This document shows positions 7,653 to 15,679 of a stretch of 64,000 nucleotides of DNA, piece after piece. The translations under genes and the position numbers were made by a program. The notes under the pieces were generated by a model, which ran no database searches, had not been told where the DNA came from, and saw only the letters and a list, made by a program, of their open reading frames with translations. The DNA comes from Catellatospora citrea (lineage in GTDB: Bacteria > Actinomycetota > Actinomycetes > Mycobacteriales > Micromonosporaceae): NCBI RefSeq assembly GCF_003610235.1, contig NZ_RAPR01000001.1, positions 2,976,001 through 3,040,000 of the forward strand, given 5' to 3'. Within the stretch, counting starts at the first letter, position 1. The number at the start of each line of letters is the position of its first letter.

Positions 7653-8429
7653 ATGACCGGAACGCTGCGCCTTCGGGCCGTCGGCAAGGACTTCACCCGC
7701 GGCCGGGAGCAGGTGCGCGCGCTGGAGGACATCGACCTGGAGGTCGCCCGGGGCTCGTTCGTGTGCGTGGTCGGCGCGTCCGGCTCCGGCAAGTCGACCC
7801 TGCTCGCGCTGATCGCGGGCCTGTCCCGGCCCACCACGGGCGAGGTGCTGCTCGACGGGATTCCCGTCACCGGGCCCGGACCCGATCGCGGTCTGGTCTT
7901 CCAGACCGGCGCCGTCTACCCCTGGCGCACCGTGGCCCGCAACGTCGCGTTCGGACTGGAACTGCTTCCCCTCAGCCGCGGCGAACGCGCCGCCCGCGTC
8001 GACCACTACCTCGCCGCGACCGGCCTGACCAAGCTGCGCCACGCGCTGCCCCGGCAGTTGTCCGGCGGCCAGCGCCAGCGCGTCGCCATCGCCCGCGCGC
8101 TGGCCTGCGAACCCGAGGTGCTGCTGCTCGACGAGCCGTTCGGCGCGCTCGACGTGCAGACCAAGGAGGACATGCAACTGTTCATCCGCCGCCTGTGGCA
8201 GGAGTGCGGCACCACCGTCATCATGGTCACCCACGATGTGGAGGAGGCCGTCTTCCTCGGCGAACGCGTCATCACCCTGGCCAGCAACCCCGGCCGCGTC
8301 GCCGCCGACGTGACCGTGCCACTGCCCGGCGAACGCGACCTCACCGTCAAGCGCGACGCCGCCTTCCTGGGCGTACGCGCGCAGATCGAGGACCTGGTCC
8401 GGCTCTACCACCACGACCAGGCCGGCTGA
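7653..8429 (+). CDS. ABC transporter ATPase (SsuB/TauB type)
   Basis: A 258-residue nucleotide-binding subunit. Walker A GASGSGKST is at residues 41-49, the signature LSGGQRQRVAIARAL at about 136-150 and Walker B VLLLDEPFGALD at about 156-167, followed by the H-loop TVIMVTHDVEEAVF. Length and PFGALDVQTKE are typical of the nitrate/sulfonate/taurine importer ATPases. The ATG at 7653 was chosen because GAAAGG lies 8 bases upstream and the protein then starts just before the first beta strand; a start 78 bases upstream would add residues encoded by the 65-bp repeat. It is the last gene of the guanidine-riboswitch operon and should power the uptake system. Confidence 0.92.
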   Translation: MTGTLRLRAVGKDFTRGREQVRALEDIDLEVARGSFVCVVGASGSGKSTLLALIAGLSRPTTGEVLLDGIPVTGPGPDRGLVFQTGAVYPWRTVARNVAFGLELLPLSRGERAARVDHYLAATGLTKLRHALPRQLSGGQRQRVAIARALACEPEVLLLDEPFGALDVQTKEDMQLFIRRLWQECGTTVIMVTHDVEEAVFLGERVITLASNPGRVAADVTVPLPGERDLTVKRDAAFLGVRAQIEDLVRLYHHDQAG

Positions 8430-8433
8430 CCGA

Positions 8434-8635
8434 TCAGCCGGTCTGCGGTCGCAGCGGCTCACCGGCGTCGCCGAGATCGACGAGGGAAGGCACGTGCCGC
8501 TTCGGCACGACCACGATGTGCACCGGCCAGTACGGGCGGGTGTGGTGGAACGTCAGCACCTCGTCGGTCTCGGCGACCACCCGCACCGGCGTACGCCCGC
8601 TGAGCGCCTCGTCGCAGCAGAAGTCGGTCGGTCAT
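8434..8635 (-). pseudogene. HIT-family protein remnant (frameshifted, truncated)
   Basis: The minus strand reads TDFCCDEALSG, then RVVAETDEVLTFHHTRPYWP and HIVVVPKRHVPSL, the N-terminal half of a HIT-domain protein (nucleotide hydrolase or transferase family). An ATG at 8635 followed by ACCGAC is one base out of frame with this: removing one C in the ACCGACCGAC stretch would give MTDDFCCDEALSG. The frame then ends at 8434 after GEPLRPQTG, before any HxHxH triad, so even if the shift were repaired the catalytic motif would be missing. It therefore appears to be a decayed gene, not just a sequencing error. A C8-9 tract lies just upstream. Confidence 0.7.
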
Positions 8636-8717
8636 CGGCCCGCCCCCCCCGCCCTCGCCGCCCCGGCCCTGTCGTCCGGCCTGCGATCCGGGGCGCCCGG
8701 CGTCGACCGGGCCGCCA

Positions 8718-8723
8718 TAGAGT
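8718..8723 (+). promoter_or_regulatory. -10 box of a leaderless promoter (NUDIX gene)
   Basis: TAGAGT fits the actinobacterial TANNNT -10 consensus and lies exactly 6 bases before the ATG at 8730, so the transcript should start at the start codon. No Shine-Dalgarno is visible. Confidence 0.6.
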
Positions 8724-8729
8724 GCGTGG

Positions 8730-9203
8730 ATGATCGAACAGCTCACCCCCGGCGGGCGGCCCGCGTTCGTCGTCAACGTCGAGGTCCACCTGCATCGCGA
8801 CGGCCGCTGGCTGCTCATCAAGCGCAGCGAGCAGGAGGCGCACGCCGCAGGCCTGCTGTCCGGCGTGGGCGGCAAGGTCGACCTGCCGGCCGGGCCCGTC
8901 GTGCCCGACGTCCTGGAGCAGACCGCGCGGCGCGAGGTGGCCGAGGAGATCAACGTCGACCTCACCGGCGTCCCGCTGACGTACGTGGAGAGCAGCCTGT
9001 TCACCGCCGACGACGGCGACCTGGTGGTCAACGTGGTCTTCGCCGCCGCACTCCCGGCCGACGCCGAGCCCTTCCCCGCGTCACCGGACGAGGTCGCCGA
9101 AATTCTCCATCTGACCTTCGCCGAGGCCGACGCCGACCCGCACCTGCCGCCGTGGATCCGCCGCAGCCTGCGCCTGGCCGTGGCCGCTACCACTGCTCCC
9201 TGA
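8730..9203 (+). CDS. NUDIX hydrolase
   Basis: A 157-residue cytosolic pyrophosphohydrolase of the NUDIX superfamily; substrate not deducible. A beta-strand VVNVEVHLHRDGRWLLIKRS (13-32) leads to GGKVDLPAG (47-55) and the box core REVAEEINV (68-76), in which REVAEE supplies the metal-binding glutamates. The spacing from the first box glycine to REVAEE is longer than the usual GX5EX7RE, indicating a small insertion. Apparently leaderless from a TAGAGT box. It stands alone between a broken HIT gene and a frameshifted DUF222 gene. Confidence 0.88.
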   Translation: MIEQLTPGGRPAFVVNVEVHLHRDGRWLLIKRSEQEAHAAGLLSGVGGKVDLPAGPVVPDVLEQTARREVAEEINVDLTGVPLTYVESSLFTADDGDLVVNVVFAAALPADAEPFPASPDEVAEILHLTFAEADADPHLPPWIRRSLRLAVAATTAP

Positions 9204-9254
9204 CACCGGCTCATTGATCGATCATCTTCACCGCGGAATGTCGTACGTCAGTTC

Positions 9255-9260
9255 TAAAGT
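9255..9260 (+). promoter_or_regulatory. -10 box of a leaderless promoter (DUF222 gene)
   Basis: TAAAGT lies 6 bases before the ATG at 9267, the same geometry as the NUDIX gene promoter at 8718. No Shine-Dalgarno is seen. Confidence 0.6.
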
Positions 9261-9266
9261 GGAGCC

Positions 9267-10612
9267 ATGCGGGAAGCACTGGCGCAGGCAGAGCGGACAG
9301 TCGCCGCCTGCACCGACGCACCCGTGTGGCCGCTGGCCGACGCTGAGCTGATCACTGCACTCGATGCCGCGCACCGCTTGCGGGAACGCCTGTCCGGCGT
9401 GGAGCTGTCCCTCGTCCGCGAGCTCGACGCCCGTGCCGTCCCGACCGCCCACGGCGCGTCCAGCACAGCGGTCTGGCTGCGCGAGCACTGGCGCGTCGGC
9501 ATACGCACCGCCAAGCAGACCGTCGAGCTCGCCCGGTCGCTGGACCGCCTTCCCGCCACCGCCGAAGCCCTCACCGCCGGAGCCGTCAACACCGAGCAGG
9601 CCGCCGTCATCGCCCAGGCGCTCGCCGAACTTCCCGCCCTGGCAGGACTGGAGACCGCGGCCAAGGCCGAGGCCGCCCTGATCGGGTTCGCGGCCCAGTT
9701 CGAGCCGTCCGTCCTGCGTCGATTCGGGGAGCGCATCCTCACCCATGTCGCCCCCGATCTGGCCGAGGAGCACGAGCGCGAGGCACTGGCCGAGCACGAG
9801 GAACGTGCCCACGCGGCGCGCACACTCACCCTGACACCCGACCGCAGCGGGCGCGTGCGGCTGACCGGCTGGCTCGACACCGAAGCCGCCGCCGTCGTCA
9901 CCGCCGCCCTCGATCCGCTCACCCGCCCCGGGGTCGGTCCCGCCCGTCCTCCCGTCCTCACGGGTGACGGCATCCCGGACGACACGAGAACCGATGACGG
10001 TTCACGCACCGCCGGGCACTACGCGCCCGAAAAGACCCATGACATGCGCACCGCAGGTCAACGACGCGCCGACGCCCTCACCGAGATCTGCCGCCGCGTT
10101 CTCGCCTCGGGCGAACTGCCCGACAACGGCGGCGACCGCCCTCAGCTCGTCATCACCGTCGACTACGACGACCTCGCCCGACGCACCGGCGCGGGCCTGC
10201 TCGACAACGGCGCGACGCTCACTCCCGACACCGTCCGCCGCATCGCCTGCGACGCCCAGGTCATCCCGGCAGTACTCGGCGGCGACGGGCAGCTGCTCGA
10301 CCTCGGTCGGACCCGCCGCCTCATCACCGGGCCCTGCGCCGAGCGCTCGTCCTCCGCGACCGCGGGTGCGCCTTCCCTGGCTGCGACCGCCCGCCACGCT
10401 GGTGCCAGGGGCACCACATCCGGCACTGGGCGGACGGCGGCCCCACCGACCTCGACAACGCCGTCCTGCTCTGCGGGCACCACCATCGCGTCATCCACCA
10501 CGAAGACTGGCACGTCCGCCTCGGCCACGACCGACGACCGGAGTTCATCCCGCCGAGCTACGTGGACGCCACCCGGAGTCCGTGCCGCAACACCTACCAC
10601 CTGCGGCCCTAG
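9267..10612 (+). pseudogene. DUF222 / HNH endonuclease-domain protein, single-base frameshift
   Basis: An intact gene would encode about 447 residues of the 13E12-repeat family: an N-terminal helical DUF222 domain (about residues 20-350) and a C-terminal HNH nuclease domain. The frame from 9267 reads correctly to LDLGRTRRLITGP, then shifts at the GGGCCC at 10329-10334; one additional C would give GGGCCCCTGCGC and continue as LRRALVLRDRGCAFPGCD. The following frame holds a complete HNH module (CAFPGCDRPPRWCQGHHI, then LLCGHHHRVIHHEDWHV) to the TAG at 10610. Because both halves are well preserved, the break is recent, or is a sequencing error in a homopolymer. The biological role of this abundant actinobacterial family is not established. 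Confidence 0.88.
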
Positions 10613-10639
10613 CCCGTACCCGCGTATCGATCATCCACG

Positions 10640-10700
10640 GCCGAGCCGGAAGTCGGCCGTGACCTCGTTGCCGCGACGCCACACGGGCTTCCGGCTCGGC
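10640..10700. terminator. 13-bp inverted repeat between convergent genes
   Basis: GCCGAGCCGGAAG (10640-10652) and CTTCCGGCTCGGC (10688-10700) pair perfectly around a 35-base loop. It lies 28 bases after the DUF222/HNH stop and 9 bases before the end of the convergent transporter gene, so it may serve both. No T-tract follows, as is common in high-GC actinobacteria. Confidence 0.6.
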
Positions 10701-10708
10701 ACCTGCGG

Positions 10709-12340
10709 TCAGACCACCAGCGTCGCGGCGCGGGCGGCCAGTCCGACGCCGACGAGCAGCACCATCGCGCTCGCGGCGTACGGTCCGGCCAGGCGCAGCC
10801 GGCGGAATCGGTCGAACCGGCCCGCCCAGCGGTCGCGGACCTTGAGCAGCAGCAGCCCGGCCGCGGTGAGCGTGCCCGCCATGCCCAGGCCGTAGGCGAA
10901 CACCAGCAGGATCCCGAAACCGGTCCGGCCCAGCGCGATGGCCCCCAGCAGCACGACCAGCGCGGACGGACTCGGCACCAGTCCGGTCGCCACACCGATC
11001 GCCCCGAGCCCGAGCCGCCCGCGCACCGAGTGCTCATGTCTGTGGTCGCCGTCGTGGGAATGGGGGCGGCCGAACAGACCATGCCGATGCCCATGCGAGC
11101 CCTGCGCGTGCGGGCCGTGCGAGTGCGAGTCATGCGTGTGCGGGCCGTGCGAGTGCGAGCCGGACGCGTGCGAGCCGGACGCGTGCGAGCCGGGCATTCG
11201 TTGGTCCTGGCCGTCGGGGCCCTGATCGGACGTGGCACGGGTCGGGCGGCGGCGCAGGTTGGTCAGCAGCATGGCGAGGCCCACGGTGATCACGATGGTG
11301 CCGCTGGCCAGGCCGAGCCAGCCGAGGACGGTCTGGCCGGTCAGCCCGGAGACCGCGGTGAGCAGCAGACCGAGGGCGATCACGCCGCCGGTGTGGGTGG
11401 CGGTGACGGTCGCGCCGACGGTCACCGCGTCGCGGGGACGGCCCGCGCGGCCGGCCAGGTATACCGCCATCACGGTCTTGCCGTGTCCCGGGAGCAGCGC
11501 GTGGCCTGCGCCGAGCACCAGGGCGAGCAGGACGGCGAGCAGCCCGACCAGCGGGGTAAGCCGGTCGGCGCCGACGGTGTCGAGGACCTGCTGCTGCGCC
11601 CAGGCGGCCCAGCGCAGCGGTGCGGGGTCGTCAGGTCGTGCAGGTGCGCCCAGGTCAGGTGTGGTGCCGGGCGCGATGCCGTCCGTCGGCTCGCCCGCTG
11701 ACGCGGCAGCGGTGGCCGGACGGGCGGACAGGCGGGCGTCGCGCACGTCCAGCGGGGAGCCGAGCAGGTCGATGGGGTAGTTGCGCAGCTGGTTCGTGGT
11801 GCTGCGCGACGGGACGGGTGTGCCGGGCAGGTCGACGCCGATGCCGACGGCGGTGATCTCACGCCAGCCGACGTGGTCGGCTAGGTGGCCGTTGTGGACG
11901 GTGAGCGTCGCGGCGCGGTCCAGCCGGGCCGGGGCGCTCAGGGTGCAGGTGATCCGGCTGGTCGGCAAGCCTGCCGAGCCTGGTTCGAGCGTCATCGAGG
12001 TCGTGTCGACGGCCCAGCCCAGGGGGCGGTCGTCGATGCGTACCGCCAGGTCCCGGGCGAAGGCGTCGCACGTGGCCGCAGCGTGTCCGCGCAGCTCGGA
12101 CGCGTCGGCGACGCCGTCTCCGGAGGTGTCGACGAGGCTCCGCCGTTGCAGCGTGGGCAGTTCCGCGACGTCGAGGATCGTGGTGGCGTCGACGCGGTCG
12201 GGTCGCACGGTCAGCGCGACCGACTGGTTGATGGAGAGGTTGCCGAGCGGGTGCGCCGAGGCGGGGGCGGGCAGCAGCGCGAGCGCGGCGCCCACCAGCG
12301 CCGTCACCGGCAGCGTCCTTCTGATCAGCTTGCGGTTCAT
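10709..12340 (-). CDS. NicO/RcnA-type nickel-cobalt transporter with large extracytoplasmic N-domain
   Basis: A 543-residue membrane protein. A signal peptide (MNRKLIRRTLPVTALV... to about residue 28, ASA/HPLG) leads to an extracytoplasmic domain of about 230 residues that holds an EF-hand-like calcium loop, DTSGDGVADASE (about 69-80). The transport part (about 265-543) begins with GHALLPGHGKTVMAVYL, a HoxN/NicO signature containing the metal-binding His residues, and has six or so membrane segments. Between them, about residues 382-435, is a cytoplasmic loop very rich in His (repeated GSH, SHSHGPH, DHRHEH), as in RcnA exporters. Direction of transport is not settled by sequence; export or metal sensing is plausible. 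Its ATGA start overlaps the TPR gene stop, so it is coupled to it, as the last gene of the DUF4331-TPR-NicO operon. Confidence 0.85.
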   Translation of the reverse strand: MNRKLIRRTLPVTALVGAALALLPAPASAHPLGNLSINQSVALTVRPDRVDATTILDVAELPTLQRRSLVDTSGDGVADASELRGHAAATCDAFARDLAVRIDDRPLGWAVDTTSMTLEPGSAGLPTSRITCTLSAPARLDRAATLTVHNGHLADHVGWREITAVGIGVDLPGTPVPSRSTTNQLRNYPIDLLGSPLDVRDARLSARPATAAASAGEPTDGIAPGTTPDLGAPARPDDPAPLRWAAWAQQQVLDTVGADRLTPLVGLLAVLLALVLGAGHALLPGHGKTVMAVYLAGRAGRPRDAVTVGATVTATHTGGVIALGLLLTAVSGLTGQTVLGWLGLASGTIVITVGLAMLLTNLRRRPTRATSDQGPDGQDQRMPGSHASGSHASGSHSHGPHTHDSHSHGPHAQGSHGHRHGLFGRPHSHDGDHRHEHSVRGRLGLGAIGVATGLVPSPSALVVLLGAIALGRTGFGILLVFAYGLGMAGTLTAAGLLLLKVRDRWAGRFDRFRRLRLAGPYAASAMVLLVGVGLAARAATLVV

Positions 12341-13683
12341 CGGGCACCTGCCGAGGCCAGGGCGCGCGCCGCGGCGGGCGCGTCGACCGGGGAGAAGTGA
12401 GGGTTGAGGTCCAGGGCCCGCGCTAGATCGCGCCGGGCCGCGATCCGGTCGCCGAGGGCCAGTTCGATCATTCCCAGGTGGTACGCGTGAAGCGCGCTGC
12501 GCGCGCCGAGCGCCGTCGCGGCCTTCGCCAGGGGCAGCGCCTCGGCGGAACGCCCGGCCTGGTGCAGCGCCCAGGCGAGGGTGTCCGCGACATCGGTGTG
12601 CTTGCGCCGCCGCCACTCGGCCGTGGCCAGCCGCACCGCGGTGGCGTGGTCGCCGTGGGCCAGGGCCAGTTCGGCGGCGGCGAGATCGTCCCCGCCTCCC
12701 CCGGTCGCCAGCAGGTCGAGCGCGGCCTGTGCCAACGTCAGTTGCGCCTCGGCTTCGGCGGCGCGGCCGAGCGAGCGCAGCAGCAGCGCGTGCTCGACCA
12801 GCAGCGATGGTGTCGGCGAGGCGGCGGTCAGTGCGGCGTACCCGGCCAGCGCCTCGGGGGTGCGGCCGCTCGCCGCGTCGACGCGGGCGAGCCCGTGGCG
12901 CAGCGGCAGGTAGCCGGCGTCCGCGGCCAGCCCGGCCCGGTAGGCGGCGTGGGCCGCGTCGAGGTCGCCGCCGTGCCAGGCCAGGTCGCCGAGCTGGTGG
13001 TGCACGAAGGCGAGGTCGGCGGGTGCGATCGCGGTGGCGAGCGCCTGGGTCCACAGCGTGCGGGCCTCGTCGACCCGGCCGTGCTGTTCGAGGTCGTACG
13101 CGGCCCGGGACAGCGCGGGCAGTCCCGGCCGCAGGTCGAGCATGCGCTGCGCGGCGTCGGTCGCCTCAGCGGGTCGGCCGAGCTGGGTCAGCGCGTCGGT
13201 CAGCACGCCGTACGCGTCGGCGCTGAACGGGTTGACCGCGATCGCCTGCCGGGCCAGCCGCTCGGCCTGCGCGAAGTCGTGCCGCGCGTTGGCCAGTGCG
13301 CCCAGCCCGGTCAGCGCGCCGTGGTTGCCCGAGCCGGTGTCGGCGCCGGTCGCGGTGCCGTCGGCGGCCGGGCCTGCCGGGTGCAGGCGCAGCGACTCGC
13401 GCAGCGCGCCCTCGGCCCGGGTGTAGTAGCCGGGATCCCCGGTGATCCGGGCCCGCTCGACGTACGCGCCGCCCAGCGCCGCCCAGGTGGTCCAGTCGCC
13501 GGGCACGTCCCGCAGCCGCGTCTGGGCCTGCTCGATCGACCTGACCAGCGGATCGCCCTGCGCGTACGCGGGTTCGGCCTGCCACGCCCCGGGTGCGGCG
13601 CCGAACGCGCCCCCGAGGCCGAACAGCACCACGGCGGTGACGCCCACCGCGATGCTGCGTCGCCACATGCTCCGTCGCCACAT
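12337..13683 (-). CDS. TPR-repeat membrane-anchored protein
   Basis: A 448-residue protein with an N-terminal signal anchor (hydrophobic stretch about residues 11-30, after the duplicated MWRRSMWRRS) and then tandem tetratricopeptide-like helical pairs over most of its length, with repeated A-x-x-L-x-x-D-P-like spacing (for instance LARQAIAVNPFSADAYGVL and RDLARALDLNPHFSPVDAPA near the C terminus). No enzymatic motif is present; it should act as an extracytoplasmic or membrane scaffold. The start at 13683 is favoured by a GGGGAGGA Shine-Dalgarno directly upstream. It is second in the DUF4331-TPR-NicO operon and overlaps the transporter gene by 4 bases. The role in this conserved trio is unknown; scaffolding for metal handling is inference. 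Confidence 0.82.
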   Translation of the reverse strand: MWRRSMWRRSIAVGVTAVVLFGLGGAFGAAPGAWQAEPAYAQGDPLVRSIEQAQTRLRDVPGDWTTWAALGGAYVERARITGDPGYYTRAEGALRESLRLHPAGPAADGTATGADTGSGNHGALTGLGALANARHDFAQAERLARQAIAVNPFSADAYGVLTDALTQLGRPAEATDAAQRMLDLRPGLPALSRAAYDLEQHGRVDEARTLWTQALATAIAPADLAFVHHQLGDLAWHGGDLDAAHAAYRAGLAADAGYLPLRHGLARVDAASGRTPEALAGYAALTAASPTPSLLVEHALLLRSLGRAAEAEAQLTLAQAALDLLATGGGGDDLAAAELALAHGDHATAVRLATAEWRRRKHTDVADTLAWALHQAGRSAEALPLAKAATALGARSALHAYHLGMIELALGDRIAARRDLARALDLNPHFSPVDAPAAARALASAGAR

Positions 13684-13712
13684 GATTCCTCCCCTTTCGC
13701 GAATCGGCGATG

Positions 13713-13758
13713 GGAAGGGCACCTTCTACAACGGATTCCGATGTGAAGGTGCCCTTCC
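13713..13758. repeat. 46-nt hairpin repeat, copy 1 (inverted orientation)
   Basis: GGAAGGGCACCTTC (13713-13726) and GAAGGTGCCCTTCC (13745-13758) form a perfect 14-bp stem around an 18-base loop. Read on the minus strand the loop is ACATCGGAATCCGTTGTA, homologous to the loops of copies 2 and 3. It lies 5 bases downstream of the DUF4331 stop and 30 bases upstream of the TPR gene start, so it could attenuate transcription within the operon. Confidence 0.88.
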
Positions 13759-13762
13759 TTCC

Positions 13763-15430
13763 TCAGTGGGTGTGCGCGGGTTCGTCGGGGCTGTGGGTAT
13801 GGTCGGTGGTGCGGGTGCGGCGGCGCATCCACCAGCCGACGAAGAACAGCAGGCCCAGGCCGCCGGCGACGGACGAGCCGACCACCGTCATGGTCTCGCC
13901 GGGGGACATGCCCTCTTCGGTGGCGGAGGACGCGGCCGCCGGGGACGGGTCGGCCGAGGCCGGGGCGGCCGGGCCCGCGGCTGCCGCGCCGGCCGCGTTG
14001 ACCGCGGTCGCGTTGGGCAGGGCGACGTACGGGAAGGTGTCGCCGAAGGCGTTCTCGTTGGCGTCGACCGCGTCCCCGGCGGCCAGCGCGTCCACGATCT
14101 TGCCAGTCTGCGCCGCGCCGACCAGGGCCTGCAGCTCGATGTCGACGACGTCGTCGGCCAACCGCCGCCCGTTCGGGAAGCCCTGCAGGTCGCCGCCGAT
14201 GACGCCGAGGCGGTTCGGGTCGGCGGTGACCGGCACGGACAGGTTCAGCCGCAGCATCTCCGACGGGCGGAACTTCGCCGGGTTCACGTCGGCGTTGTTG
14301 AGCTGCGAGTTGAGGTCAGCCTTGATCGGGCCGTCGGCCTTGGTGGTGATCCCGGTCAGGAAGATCTCGACCAGGTCGTTGCGCGGGGTGGCCGGCGCGG
14401 GGATGTTGTAGATCGCCTCGATCAGCTTAGGCACCTCGGGTTCGGTGACCCGCTTGACCAGCTGCGGGATGTTCGCGTCGCCGTCGGGCCGGGAGGCGTT
14501 GAACGCGTCCTTGAGCCCGGCGGGCACGACGACCTCGTTGACCAGCGGGTTGCCCAGCCGCGAGACCTGCACCCGGTCACCGCCGCGCGGGTCGCCGGTG
14601 CGTCCGGTGATGCGCACCCGGGGCCGCTCGGTGGTGGTCCACACGCCGATCACGGGGTTGCGCGCGCCGTCGCCGCGCAGGGCGACGTCCTTGAACGGCA
14701 CCTCCAGCGCGATGGTGTTGACGTTGTACCCGGCGAGCGTGTCCTGCCCGGTCTCGCTGAGGTCGCCGCCGTAGAGCAGGTCGAACACCCGCAGGTCCAG
14801 GAAGAACGGGTCGTCGGCCTGCCCGGCGAAGATGCGCCAGCCGCCGGGCAGCTTGACGGTGGCCTGCTCGCGCAGCGCGTTGTAGTCCGGCATGGACGCC
14901 GGACCCACCCGCGACGGCGCGACCGCCACGTTGGTGGCGCGGGTGCGGAAGGCCTCGCCGTTGAACGAGGACTCCAGCGTGTACGTCTGCTTGAACAGCA
15001 GGTTCTCGTCGTCGAGCGAGGTCACCGGCCCGTTGTTGAGCAGGAAGGTCGAGTTGCCGCGCTTGTCGACGTTCTTGAACGTCCACCGGAAGCGGGCGTC
15101 GGGCCGCGCGTCCCCGTCGCTGTCCACATTGATCATGTACTGCGCGTCGGTGGCGAACGGGTAGAAGTTGGGGCCGCCGTTGGGCTCCTGGAACGGCACC
15201 CAGTTCGCCACGAACGTGACGTAGCCGGGGCGGTCCGGGCTGACGAACGCGTACAGGTCCGTCGCGTCCACGGCGGGGTCTTGCGCGATCAGGGGCGCCT
15301 CGCGGTGGCTGGACGCGCCGGCCGCACCGGGCCCGAGCGCGTACAGCCCGCCGGAGACGGCGATGCAGGCCGCCAGGGCGACCGCGACCGGGATGCCGCG
15401 GCGGCCCCGGGGGCGCAGGGTGATTTTCAT
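13763..15430 (-). CDS. DUF4331 family secreted, membrane-anchored protein
   Basis: A 555-residue DUF4331 protein, function unknown. A cleavable signal (about residues 1-38, ending near GAAGASSHREAPL) starts the mature protein at the family hallmark SSHREAPLIAQDPAVDATDL. Further DUF4331 blocks are YAFVSPDRPGYVTFVANWVP, INVDSDGDARPD with a calcium-like DSDGD loop, and a C-terminal half with FPNGRRLADDVVDIELQAL. Near the C terminus an Ala/Pro-rich linker precedes one membrane segment (about 510-530), WWMRRRTRT as a stop-transfer signal, and a His-containing tail (HTHSPDEPAHTH). The start has a GGGGAGGA Shine-Dalgarno. It heads a minus-strand operon with TPR and NicO genes and is divergent from the adaptor/ABC operon. 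Confidence 0.9.
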   Translation of the reverse strand: MKITLRPRGRRGIPVAVALAACIAVSGGLYALGPGAAGASSHREAPLIAQDPAVDATDLYAFVSPDRPGYVTFVANWVPFQEPNGGPNFYPFATDAQYMINVDSDGDARPDARFRWTFKNVDKRGNSTFLLNNGPVTSLDDENLLFKQTYTLESSFNGEAFRTRATNVAVAPSRVGPASMPDYNALREQATVKLPGGWRIFAGQADDPFFLDLRVFDLLYGGDLSETGQDTLAGYNVNTIALEVPFKDVALRGDGARNPVIGVWTTTERPRVRITGRTGDPRGGDRVQVSRLGNPLVNEVVVPAGLKDAFNASRPDGDANIPQLVKRVTEPEVPKLIEAIYNIPAPATPRNDLVEIFLTGITTKADGPIKADLNSQLNNADVNPAKFRPSEMLRLNLSVPVTADPNRLGVIGGDLQGFPNGRRLADDVVDIELQALVGAAQTGKIVDALAAGDAVDANENAFGDTFPYVALPNATAVNAAGAAAAGPAAPASADPSPAAASSATEEGMSPGETMTVVGSSVAGGLGLLFFVGWWMRRRTRTTDHTHSPDEPAHTH

Positions 15431-15679
15431 GATCCGTCCTCCCCAGTTCCTACTGAGTCGAGGGGCGGGACGCGCCTGCCGCGTCCGTCGTGGCTGCTTC
15501 GGACCGGCGGGAGGGCATAGATGGGTGCCTGTCCGGTTGCCGTCAACGGGCCATCCGCGACGGCCTCGGCACCGAAGCACCTCTTCGGCGTCGGCGAACG
15601 CGAGACATGACCTGGCCGTTAGGTGAAGGACTGCAGACACGTACCTATAGGGGCAAGATGGGCAATTTGGGACCATAGG

